Below are positions 8,388 to 16,494 of a stretch of 64,000 bases of DNA, one piece after another; position 1 is the first letter of the stretch, and every line of letters starts with the position of its first letter. This DNA is from Acidiferrum sp963764675. Its GTDB lineage: Bacteria > Acidobacteriota > Terriglobia > Acidiferrales > UBA7541. The notes beneath the pieces were generated by a model. It worked only from the letters and a program-made list of their open reading frames with translations. It did not search any database and had not been told where the DNA came from. The stretch covers positions 248,001 through 312,000 of the forward strand of contig CAVXTQ010000011.1 in NCBI GenBank assembly GCA_963764675.1, given 5' to 3'. The translations under genes were made by a program, and so were the position numbers.

Positions 8388-10282
8388 ATGCCTAAGCCAA
8401 CGAAAGCCCGCCTGACCCAACCGCTGGTGCGTGAGAACGGTTCGCATCGTCCCGCTACTTGGGACGAAGCGTTGGACCGCGTCACCATTGCTTTCCGCAA
8501 ATCCATCGCGAAGAACGACCCGCGGAACTTCGGCATGTTCAGTTGCTCGAAGACCGTCAACGAACTGAACTACGCGGCGCAAAAATTCGTTCGCAGCGTC
8601 ATGGGCACCAACAACATCGATAGCTGCAACCGGACTTGACATGCTCCCAGCGTCGCCGGTCTGGCGGCGGTATTTCGGCGCAGGTGGCGGCACCAGCTCG
8701 TATCGCGAAATTGAAGATACGAACGTAATTCTGTTGTGGGGATCGAACGCGCGGGAAACGCACCCGATTTTTTTCCACCACTTGCTAAAGGGTATTCACA
8801 ACGGCGCTGAACTTTATGTGATTGACCCGCGGCGCACCAGTTCCGCGAGTTGGGCCAATCTCTGGCTAGGTTTGGACGTGGGTTCTGATATTTCGCTCGC
8901 CAACGCCGTGGGACGCGAAATCATCGCCGCTGGCCTCGCGAACGAAAAGTTCATCCGCCACGCCACCAGCGGATTCGAAGCGTACAAAGCACACGTTGAG
9001 AAGTACACGCTCGAGCGCGCTGAACGCGAGACCGGCGTGCCTGCTGAATCTATCCGCAAGATGGCTCATGCGTACGCCCGCGCTCCGCGCGCCCAACTTT
9101 GCTGGACTCTGGGTATCACCGAGCATCACAACGCCGTCGACAACGTGGTGGCCCTCATCAATCTTGCGATTCTCACCGGCCACGTTGGCCGCTACGGCAG
9201 CGGGGTGAATCCCCTACGCGGACAGAATAACGTTCAGGGCGGCGGTGACATGGGCGCCATCCCCGATCGCCTCACCGGATTCCAGCACGTTGAAAACGAC
9301 GAACTGCGCGCCAAGTTTGAGAAGGCCTGGGGCGCAAAGATCCAGCCAAAACGCGGCTGGCATCTGAGCGATATGTTTGAAGCCATGGATCATGGCCATC
9401 TCACTACGCTCTACGTGCTCGGCGAAAATCCCGCGGACTCGGAAGCCGACCGGCATGTCGCTCTTAAGCGGCTCGGCGGCCTAGAATTTCTTCTGGTCCA
9501 AGACCTTTTCTATACCAAGACGGCGGAACTCGCGGATGTTGTTCTGCCTGCCGCGGCCGGCGCGTTTGAAAGTGAAGGAACGGTAACTTCCAGCGAGCGT
9601 CGCGTGCAGCGCGTGCGTCGTACCGTGCCGCCTCCGTCCGGCGTTCGCGACGATCTGGAGATCATTTTCGATCTCGCGCATCGTCTCGGCCATGACTGGG
9701 GTACGCCCAATCCCGAAGCAGTTTGGGACGAGTTGCGCACTTTTAAGCCCAATGCACGGCGGCATGAGTTACCGTCGCCTGGAAGAGCTGGGCGGAATTC
9801 AGTGGCCGTGCTATGACGAGTCGCACCCCGGAGAAATGTTCCTCCATGGCCGGCTTTGGAGCGACCCGCTGATTGGCCCGCGTGCGCCTTTTTCCGTCGT
9901 GGAATTTGAGCCGCCAGTCGATCAACTTGACGACCAATACCCCATTCGCTTGACTACCGGACGCCGGCTCGATGATTACAACACCGGCGTGCAAACCAGA
10001 AAATATTCGTCGCCGCTACGGCGTAAAGAGGCGCTGGATGTTTCTCCTGAAGACGCCCTGCACTACAAGTTGCAAGAAGGCGAAGAGGTCCGCGTGACGT
10101 CGCGTCGCGGCTCACTCGTGGCGCCGGTGCGTTTTGATTCGGCTTTGCGTCCGGGTCTCGCGTTCTTGTCGGTCCACGCTCACGATCAAATCGCCACGAA
10201 CGATCTAACGATTGACGCCGTGGACCCCAAGTCAGGCACCGCGGAGTTCAAGGCCACAGCCATCCGCATTGAGAAAGTTTAA
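8388..10282 (+). CDS. fdhA: Formate dehydrogenase catalytic subunit, C-terminal molybdopterin part, selenocysteine-containing (two apparent frameshifts)
   Basis: This gene encodes the Mo/W-bis-MGD catalytic body of formate dehydrogenase, which oxidises formate to CO2, about 630 residues after correction. ATG 8388 gives MPKPTKARLTQPLVRENG, which matches the point just after the [4Fe-4S] domain of ordinary enzymes. The active-site position is an in-frame TGA at 8637-8639 (residue 84) in the context NNIDSCNRT-U-HAPSVAGL, where relatives have Sec or Cys followed by the catalytic His; a SECIS hairpin follows. Other conserved blocks are DVILLWGSNARETHP-like 8720-8765, GITEHHNAVDN and NPLRGQNNVQGGGDMG, and a C-terminal molybdopterin dinucleotide-binding domain (TGRRLDDYNTGVQTR). 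Single extra bases near 8673-8675 and near 9742-9745 break the frame; the protein reads on seamlessly on either side. The N-terminal iron-sulfur part is encoded separately at 12187-13138. Confidence 0.9.
8637..8669 (+). promoter_or_regulatory. Selenocysteine TGA codon with bacterial SECIS hairpin
   Basis: The TGA codon at 8637-8639 is followed, after exactly 11 bases, by a seven-pair stem CGTCGCC (8651-8657) with GGCGGCG (8663-8669), one pair being G-U, closed by the loop GGTCT (8658-8662). The E. coli fdhF SECIS has the same loop sequence GGUCU at the same distance from its UGA. SelB reads this loop to deliver Sec-tRNA. Part of the match could come from conserved protein sequence (Gly-Leu), but the stem complementarity is not required by the protein. 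Confidence 0.85.
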
Positions 10283-10291
10283 GGGGCTTGC

Positions 10292-12190
10292 TTGGACCTT
10301 CACCTGACCAACGCGGAAGCGACAGCAGAAGAACGCGCCGCCGTTGACTCTGAACTGGGCGTGCCCGAATCAGGCTGGCAAGGTGGCCGGCGGCAAACCG
10401 CAGACACGCGCGTAGCTTTCAACGGCGACAACCACGGCAAGCGGCATCGCCTTCTCCCCGTGCTCCATGCCATCCAGAACCGTATTGCCTGGATTAGTCC
10501 TGGCGCTCTCAACTATGTCGCGTTGCGGTTGGACGTAGCCCCCGCCGAAGTTCACGGCGTGGCGTCTTTCTATGGAATGTTTTCGCTCCAGCCGCGTCCT
10601 CGGGTCGTAGCCCACGTCTGTGACGATATTGCATGTATTACGCAAGGCGCGGACAAACTTTGCGCCGAACTCGAACGTACCCTTGGTCCCGCTGGTTCTC
10701 CTTGCTCCGGTGGACGCGCGATCTGGCTGCGCAGCCAATGCCTTGGCTTATGTGAGCGCGCTCCCGCCGCGATGATCGGTGCGGCGGGCGAGAACTCTCT
10801 TGAACGAGTGCTCGCGCCTGCGTCAGCGGAGGCAGTGCAGTCTTTGGTAGAGGATGCTATCCAGGGTCGCCTGCCCGCCGAGCCGGATGTGCTCAGCATT
10901 CAGGCCAGTGTTCCCCAGGCTGCCAAGAAAACGGAATCCGCGCCGTTACGACTACTTCATCGCCTTAGCGAAGGCGGCGCTGCAACTTTGCAAGCCTATC
11001 AAAGGCTCGGCGGGTATGAAGGTTTACGCAAAGCCATGGAGATTGGCCCCGAAGGCGCGCTGCGCGAACTGTCCGCTTCAAAACTATTGGGCCGCGGTGG
11101 CGCGGCGTTTCCCACCGCCAAAAAATGGGAATCGCTTTTTCAGCAGAGGCATCTGCTCGACCAAGATTCTGGCCGCGCGCACTACGTCATCTGTAACGCC
11201 GATGAATCAGAACCAGGCACCTTCAAAGACCGCATCCTCATGGAAGGCGATCCTTTTGCGGTGATCGAGGGCATCACGATCGCCGGCTTCGTTACCGGCG
11301 CGCGCCACGGTTACATCTACCTTCGCGGCGAATATCCGCTGGCAGCGGAGCGTTTGCGGCACGCCATTGATTCCGCCAACCAAAAGGGATTCCTTGGCGA
11401 CAACATTCTTGGCAGTAGGCTGCAATTCAATGTAGAAATTCGCCGGGGCGCGGGTGCGTACATCTGCGGCGAGGAGACCGCGCTATTCAACTCGATCGAA
11501 GGCTACCGCGGCGAACCGCGCAACAAGCCACCGTTCCCCACGCAGTCCGGACTCTTTCGCCAGCCGACCGCGGTCAACAATGTGGAAACGCTTGTCAATG
11601 TTCCCGGCATCATCCGCGAGGGCGGCGCCGCTTACGCAAAGCTCGGTACGGAAAATTCCGCCGGCACCAGGCTTTTCTGTCTCTGCGGGCACGTGGCGCG
11701 CCCCGGTGTCTATGAAATTGCCATGGGCGCGACGCTGCGCCATCTCATTGATCTTGCCGGCGGCGTGGCTGGCAGCGGCAAACTGCAGGCGGTGCTCCTG
11801 GGCGGCGCGGCCGGAGCTTTCGTTTCCCCCAAAGAGCTCGATACGCCCCTCACCTTTGAAGGCACGCGAGCGATCGGAGCCACTCTTGGTTCCGGTGTGA
11901 TCATGCTGTTTGACGATACGATTGATCTTCGCCATATTCTGCTTCGCATTGCCGATTTCTTCCGCCATGAAACCTGCGGCCAGTGCGTTCCCTGTCGCGT
12001 CGGTGTCGTGCGTCAGCAGGAAGCCTTGCAGCGTTTGGTGCACGCCAAGCCGCTCGGCTCCGCAGCGCAGGAAATCTCTCTGCTGCGCGAAATGGGTCAG
12101 GCCATGCGCGACGCTTCAATCTGCGGTCTCGGCCAGACGGCCTCGAGTGCGCTGGAATCCGCGTTGCAACGCTGGAGCATTTTTTCATGA
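10292..12190 (+). CDS. fdhB: Fused NuoE-NuoF type NADH/FMN subunit of formate dehydrogenase
   Basis: This 632-residue protein is the diaphorase subunit that passes electrons from formate dehydrogenase to NAD+. Residues about 50-190 are a NuoE-like thioredoxin-fold domain with the [2Fe-2S] ligands CDDIAC and CLGLC. Residues about 225-630 are NuoF-like: FMN/NADH-binding motifs GRGGAAFPTAKKW, NADESEPGTFKDR and GAGAYICGEETAL, then the [4Fe-4S] ligands ETCGQCVPCRVG with the distal Cys in ICGLGQ. Fusion of NuoE and NuoF is known for the beta subunit of soluble NAD-dependent formate dehydrogenases such as Methylobacterium FDH1. The start is TTG 10292, five bases after AAGGGG (10281-10286), which itself overlaps the stop of the catalytic gene. 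The next gene overlaps by ATGA. Confidence 0.92.
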   Translation: MDLHLTNAEATAEERAAVDSELGVPESGWQGGRRQTADTRVAFNGDNHGKRHRLLPVLHAIQNRIAWISPGALNYVALRLDVAPAEVHGVASFYGMFSLQPRPRVVAHVCDDIACITQGADKLCAELERTLGPAGSPCSGGRAIWLRSQCLGLCERAPAAMIGAAGENSLERVLAPASAEAVQSLVEDAIQGRLPAEPDVLSIQASVPQAAKKTESAPLRLLHRLSEGGAATLQAYQRLGGYEGLRKAMEIGPEGALRELSASKLLGRGGAAFPTAKKWESLFQQRHLLDQDSGRAHYVICNADESEPGTFKDRILMEGDPFAVIEGITIAGFVTGARHGYIYLRGEYPLAAERLRHAIDSANQKGFLGDNILGSRLQFNVEIRRGAGAYICGEETALFNSIEGYRGEPRNKPPFPTQSGLFRQPTAVNNVETLVNVPGIIREGGAAYAKLGTENSAGTRLFCLCGHVARPGVYEIAMGATLRHLIDLAGGVAGSGKLQAVLLGGAAGAFVSPKELDTPLTFEGTRAIGATLGSGVIMLFDDTIDLRHILLRIADFFRHETCGQCVPCRVGVVRQQEALQRLVHAKPLGSAAQEISLLREMGQAMRDASICGLGQTASSALESALQRWSIFS

Positions 12191-13138
12191 GCGATCCCGC
12201 AGCAGAGAATCGCGTGCTCGACGCGCCCCGGCCCACAATTCCTCTGCCTCGCGGCCCTGTCCCACAGGCCCCGCCTGCGCCCGAGCGCCGCTCCATCGAA
12301 ATCAAGGTAGATGACAGGCCCGTTTCCGTTGCCGAGGGTTCCACCATCCTGGACGCCGCAAAAAAACTCGGTATTGAGACTCCGACGCTTTGCTTCCTCG
12401 AGAGCCTTACTCCCGTCAATGTCTGCCGCGTGTGCGTGGTGGAGTTGGAAGGCTCGCGCACGCTCGTTCCCGCTTGCTCACGCAAGGTGGAACCTGGCAT
12501 GTCCATCAAAACGGACTCTGAGCGCGTCCGTTTGAGCCGCCGGCTGGTGCTGGAGTTTCTGGCCTCATCCGTGGATCTTTCCACGGCCCCCGACGTGCCC
12601 GAGTATATGGATCGTTACGGCGCGCAGCCCGGAGCGCTTCGGCGAAACCAGGGCCACGGTGGCCCAGCCGGTAAAAATTGACAACGATCTCTACGTCCGC
12701 GACTACTCTAAGTGCATTCTCTGCTACAAATGCGTGGAAGCTTGCGGCGTGGATGCGCAAAACACGTTTGCAATTGGCGTCGCCGGACGCGGCTTCTCCG
12801 CGCATATCGCCACCGAGTACGACGTGCCGCTGCCTGACTCCGCCTGCGTGTATTGCGGCAACTGCATCGGTGTCTGTCCCACCGGCGCGCTGATGTTCAA
12901 GAGCGAATATGACATGCGCCAGGCCGGCACATGGAGCGAAGACCGCCAGACTCAGACGGATACCATCTGCCCGTATTGCGGCGTCGGCTGCGATCTCACC
13001 GTGCACCAGCAGGATGGCCAGATCGTTCGCGTGACCTCACCTCTCGACCACAGCGTGACTCACGGCAATCTCTGCATCAAAGGCCGCTTCGGCTGGCAAT
13101 ACGTGCAGACTCAGCCATCTGGCCAGCAAGAAAAATAA
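12187..13138 (+). CDS. Detached N-terminal iron-sulfur part of the formate dehydrogenase alpha subunit (one apparent frameshift)
   Basis: After correction this encodes about 316 residues that in ordinary enzymes form the front of the catalytic subunit. It has a NuoG-type [2Fe-2S] domain (residues about 35-125; ligands in PTLCFL, NVCRVC and PACSRK), a double [4Fe-4S] ferredoxin domain (SKCILCYKCVEACG and SACVYCGNCIGVCP), and finally the [4Fe-4S] domain that sits beside bis-MGD (CPYCGVGC, then GNLCIKGRFGWQYVQ) before stopping. The His-ligated cluster motif of NuoG is absent. One extra G at 12631-12632 breaks the frame between PEYMDRYGAQP and ERFGETRATVAQP. It overlaps the NuoEF gene by four bases. 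Its end coincides with the place where the catalytic gene at 8388 begins in homologous single-chain enzymes. Confidence 0.9.
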
Positions 13139-13198
13139 TGTCGCGCCGGCCCCGCAGCAGCGCCGGCTGCGAGCGGAATCGCCTTTTCTGGTAGTGGG

Positions 13199-13681
13199 TC
13201 AGTTTGAAATTTGAGGCTTGCTGATATCTACGGAGTCCCCGGTTTTATGGTCTGAAATCTGGAATCGAAGGAAGTCGTGAATCGCCTGTAGGGCCTCTTT
13301 ATTCTTGCTGACAATCTCAATCCTTGCCCCTTGCGGTGTCTCTTCCAGTTGATAGTGAATCTGGTCCCGTAATTTGCTCATCGTGGAAACACCTGAGGGT
13401 TTTTTGTCGTGGATGAACATAGGCACGTTGAAATCGCCCTGAGAGAACATCATGACTATGTGGCTCAAGTGCATCCGAATCTGGTCTCGGCTATTCAAAT
13501 CTTTTGGATCGTTAGCAGAGACTTCTATCGCTCCACCAGACTGATAAAGGCGAAAGTGGTGAGTAGTCGTCTCGTGGGAGAAACCCATTGCATGGTCTCC
13601 ACGAGCCACCACACCAGCGTCCGGTTTTGAGGTATCTTGCGGCCAAAAGAGCAAAGTCAAAGCGAAGAATATAAGGCTCAT
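13199..13681 (-). CDS. Uncharacterised secreted protein
   Basis: This encodes 160 residues on the minus strand, starting with a hydrophobic signal (MSLIFFALTLLFWPQ) and continuing as a soluble domain with HAMGFSHETTTHHFRLY, GGAIEVSANDP and a basic, helical C-terminus (EALQAIHDFLRFQISDHKTG). The pattern is ordered and lacks low-complexity sequence, so it is a real gene, but I do not recognise a function. It is convergent with the formate dehydrogenase operon and divergent from the DipZ-like gene. The His-rich segment around residues 28-43 could bind a metal, which is speculation. Confidence 0.7.
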   Translation of the reverse strand: MSLIFFALTLLFWPQDTSKPDAGVVARGDHAMGFSHETTTHHFRLYQSGGAIEVSANDPKDLNSRDQIRMHLSHIVMMFSQGDFNVPMFIHDKKPSGVSTMSKLRDQIHYQLEETPQGARIEIVSKNKEALQAIHDFLRFQISDHKTGDSVDISKPQISN

Positions 13682-13870
13682 AAGCCCTCGCTTGTCTTAG
13701 ACTCGCAAGATCGAAGGATGTTAGACCCTCTAGACCATGGCCGCAGCCGGAGCTATTCTTGATCCAATGTGGCTTTTGTACCGTACTAAGAAATAAGCGC
13801 TTAGCGCTGCGGAAAGGAACCTGTAACTCTTTGCCGCTGAGCGGCTCTAACCTAACGGACGGCGAGTAAT

Positions 13871-15613
13871 ATGCTTCTCTACCTTTTGGCTTTCGTGGGC
13901 GGCGTACTGACGATTGTCAGTCCATGCATCCTGCCCGTTCTGCCTTTCGTGTTTTCCCGTGCGGATCAGCCGTTCCGGCGCAGCGGGCTTCCCCTCCTTG
14001 TGGGGATGGCAGCGACCTTCGCCGCCGTAGCCGGTGTCGCAACGTTTGCGGGCGCGTGGGTCGTGCGCGCCAATCAGATCGGCAGAGTCGTGGCCATTGT
14101 GGTTTTTGCCCTGCTCGGGTTGGCCTTGCTCTTTCCAAGCTTGGCGGAATATCTTACGCGCCCGTTAGTGCGCTTGGGTGGACGAGTTCAGGGTCAGAAC
14201 AGCGCCGAAGCTCCGAGTATTGGACGGTCGCTTGTGCTGGGTATGTCCACAGGATTGCTCTGGGCGCCATGTGCAGGGCCCATCCTGGGCCTGATTTTGA
14301 CCGGCGCGGCAATACAAGGTCCCAGCGCCCATACCACCTTCCTCTTGCTCTCGTTTTCGGCGGGAGCCGCTGCCTCGCTCGCGGTTGCCTTGTTGGCCGG
14401 CAATAAAGTGTTCGCACTCATGAAGAAGTCGCTCGGCGCGGAAGAATGGATTCGCCGCGGCCTCGGCGTGGCCGTCTTGGTTGGCGTCGTTGCGATCGCC
14501 CTTGGCTGGGACACCGGCATTCTGCGGAGACTCTCTCTGTCGAGCACTTCGGGCATCGAGCAGGATCTCATCGACCGATTTCGCCCAGTCGCTTACGCCA
14601 GAGGAGCAAACGAGTCGGCGCCAGCGCAGCCCAGTGCCGTGGAACTGGGGCACGAAGGCTCGTTCCCGGGTTTTGACGGCGCGGTCAAATGGCTGAACTC
14701 GCCGCCGCTCAAGCGCGATCAACTCAAGGGCAAAGTGATTCTCGTCGATTTCTGGACTTATTCCTGTATTAACTGCTTGCGTGCGATCCCATACGTCGAA
14801 GCCTGGGCTGAGAAATACAAGAACGACGGGCTGGTCGTGGTCGGCGTGCACACTCCCGAATTTGCGTTCGAAAAAGATCCGGCCAATGTCGCCAAGGCTC
14901 TGACGGATTTGAAGATCACCTATCCGGTGGCCATTGATAGCGACTACGCGATCTGGAAGGCCTTTCACAACGAATACTGGCCGGCTCACTATTTCATCGA
15001 CGCGCAGGGATCGATCCGTTACCACCATTTCGGCGAGGGCAAGTACGACGAGTCCGAAGAAGTGATTCAGCAGTTGTTGCGAGAGAAAAATTCGGCGTTG
15101 AAGACCGCCGGTCTTGTTCAGGTGAACGCCTCCGGCCCTCAAGCCGCGCCGGATCTCAACGATGTCGCGTCGCCGGAAACCTACATCAGCTATGATCGCG
15201 CGCAAAACTACGCTTCGCCGCAAGCCATCCGCGAAAACAAATCGCAAGCCTACACCGCGCCATCGCGGCTCACTGTAAATCAATGGGGCCTTGTGGGAGC
15301 TTGGAATGTGAGCGGCGAACACGCTTCGCTGACTACCGCGCCGGGCAAGGTGCTTTTCCGGTTTCATGCGCGCGATCTGCACTTTGTTTTAGGCCCGGGG
15401 AAAGACGGGAAGCCGGTGCGTTTCCGCGTGCGCATTGACGGCACAGCCCCGGGCGAGGATCACGGTGGTGACGCCGACGAACAAGGCGCTGGCGTCGTCA
15501 AGGAATACCGTCTGTATCAATTGGTCCGGCAAAAAGGGAAAGTCGAAGACCGGACATTTGAGATTGAATTCCTGGATTCCGGCGTGCAAGCGTTCGCGTT
15601 CACGTTCGGGTGA
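13871..15613 (+). CDS. DipZ-like thiol-disulfide transporter (CcdA + thioredoxin + C-terminal beta domain)
   Basis: This 580-residue inner-membrane protein carries reducing power from the cytoplasm to the periplasm. Residues 1-225 form a CcdA/DsbD-beta membrane domain with six helices and the paired Cys motifs SPCILPVLPF and APCAGPILG. Residues about 255-400 form a TlpA/thioredoxin domain with the active site SCINC (Cys299 and Cys302; note CINC, not the more usual CPPC). Residues about 430-580 form a beta-rich domain like the C-terminal domain of Mycobacterium DipZ. The stop codon lies 23 bases before the MsrB gene, so the pair form a reductant-supply and repair unit for exported proteins. 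Confidence 0.9.
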   Translation: MLLYLLAFVGGVLTIVSPCILPVLPFVFSRADQPFRRSGLPLLVGMAATFAAVAGVATFAGAWVVRANQIGRVVAIVVFALLGLALLFPSLAEYLTRPLVRLGGRVQGQNSAEAPSIGRSLVLGMSTGLLWAPCAGPILGLILTGAAIQGPSAHTTFLLLSFSAGAAASLAVALLAGNKVFALMKKSLGAEEWIRRGLGVAVLVGVVAIALGWDTGILRRLSLSSTSGIEQDLIDRFRPVAYARGANESAPAQPSAVELGHEGSFPGFDGAVKWLNSPPLKRDQLKGKVILVDFWTYSCINCLRAIPYVEAWAEKYKNDGLVVVGVHTPEFAFEKDPANVAKALTDLKITYPVAIDSDYAIWKAFHNEYWPAHYFIDAQGSIRYHHFGEGKYDESEEVIQQLLREKNSALKTAGLVQVNASGPQAAPDLNDVASPETYISYDRAQNYASPQAIRENKSQAYTAPSRLTVNQWGLVGAWNVSGEHASLTTAPGKVLFRFHARDLHFVLGPGKDGKPVRFRVRIDGTAPGEDHGGDADEQGAGVVKEYRLYQLVRQKGKVEDRTFEIEFLDSGVQAFAFTFG

Positions 15614-15636
15614 AATGGAAGCGCGGGAGGCCATTT

Positions 15637-16245
15637 ATGCTTTCATCGGACGAAAAACAAGAGCAAATCCCTAATGCGATTGGCCGCCGATTTTTTCTGA
15701 TCGGTTCCGGCGCCGCGGCCATTGGGCTTACCCGGTGGTACGTTCAAAAGCGCGAGCCCATACACGCCGATGCGGCGTCCGCGGGACGCCCGAAAATGGT
15801 CACCATCGTGGAATTTACCGACGCGGGCGTGCGCAAGTCGAAGGAGTCCGTCGAGCGCATCACGAAATCCGAAGACGAGTGGCGCAAGCAGCTTTCGCCC
15901 CTTTCGTTTGAAGTAACGCGGCACGCCGGCACCGAGCGCGCCTACACCAACGAAAATCCCAACGCGCACGAGAAAGGCATCTTTCGCTGTATTTGCTGCG
16001 ACACGGCGCTATTCGATTCCAGCACCAAATTCGAGTCTGGCACCGGCTGGCCGAGTTTTTGGGAGCCAATCGCGAAAGAAAATATCTTGGAAACCACCGA
16101 CCTCAGCCTGGGGATGGCCCGAACGGCAGTTTCCTGCCGCCGCTGCGACGCTCATTTGGGCCATGTTTTTGACGACGGGCCGCGGCCCACGGGTTTGCGC
16201 TATTGCATGAATGCCGTGGCCATGAGATTCGCCAAAGCTTCCTAA
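15637..16245 (+). CDS. msrB: Tat-exported methionine sulfoxide reductase B
   Basis: This 202-residue enzyme reduces methionine-R-sulfoxide in proteins. ATG 15637 is chosen for its ribosome site GGGAGG six bases upstream. A twin-arginine signal (GRRFFLIGSGAAAIG, residues 16-30) directs it out of the cytoplasm. The SelR/MsrB domain covers residues about 85-200, with the zinc ligands in CICC and CRRC, the substrate loop SGTGWPSFWEPI, the GHVFDDGPRPTGLRYC block, and the resolving or catalytic Cys in RYCMNAVAM near residue 190. It directly follows the DipZ-like gene, which is the natural source of electrons for a periplasmic MsrB. Confidence 0.93.
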   Translation: MLSSDEKQEQIPNAIGRRFFLIGSGAAAIGLTRWYVQKREPIHADAASAGRPKMVTIVEFTDAGVRKSKESVERITKSEDEWRKQLSPLSFEVTRHAGTERAYTNENPNAHEKGIFRCICCDTALFDSSTKFESGTGWPSFWEPIAKENILETTDLSLGMARTAVSCRRCDAHLGHVFDDGPRPTGLRYCMNAVAMRFAKAS

Positions 16246-16494
16246 GCGTTCTGGCCGCAACCCGGCGCCTCTATATAGTACCAGGACTGTCCTCGCCGTT
16301 GTCCTTGCTTTGCCCCTCCCTGACCTCGGCAATGGTCGCAATCCGTACTCTCGGGCAGCTTGTCCGACCAGTACGCACATAACTAGCATAGCCTCCGTCC
16401 GGCAACCGCATTTACCCACCCACCGGGGAGTCGTCGGTCAGTCTGCATCGCATTGTAAATAAGCATCTTATCGAAAGGGACGATCAGCAGCCAC

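Noticed and set aside
13143..13167. Hairpin after the formate dehydrogenase operon as terminator
   Set aside because: GCGCCGGC occurs twice (13143-13150 and 13160-13167) and could pair, but GCCGGC is self-complementary in any case and no T run follows.
14165..15382. 405-codon minus-strand frame
   Set aside because: Shadow of the DipZ-like gene; no signal, domain or ribosome site.
16246..16494. Possible c-di-GMP-type riboswitch before the lyase gene
   Set aside because: A CATAGCCTCCG and ACCGGGG pattern is vaguely similar, but the conserved GGCAAACC and GCAAAGCC core strings and matching stems are missing.
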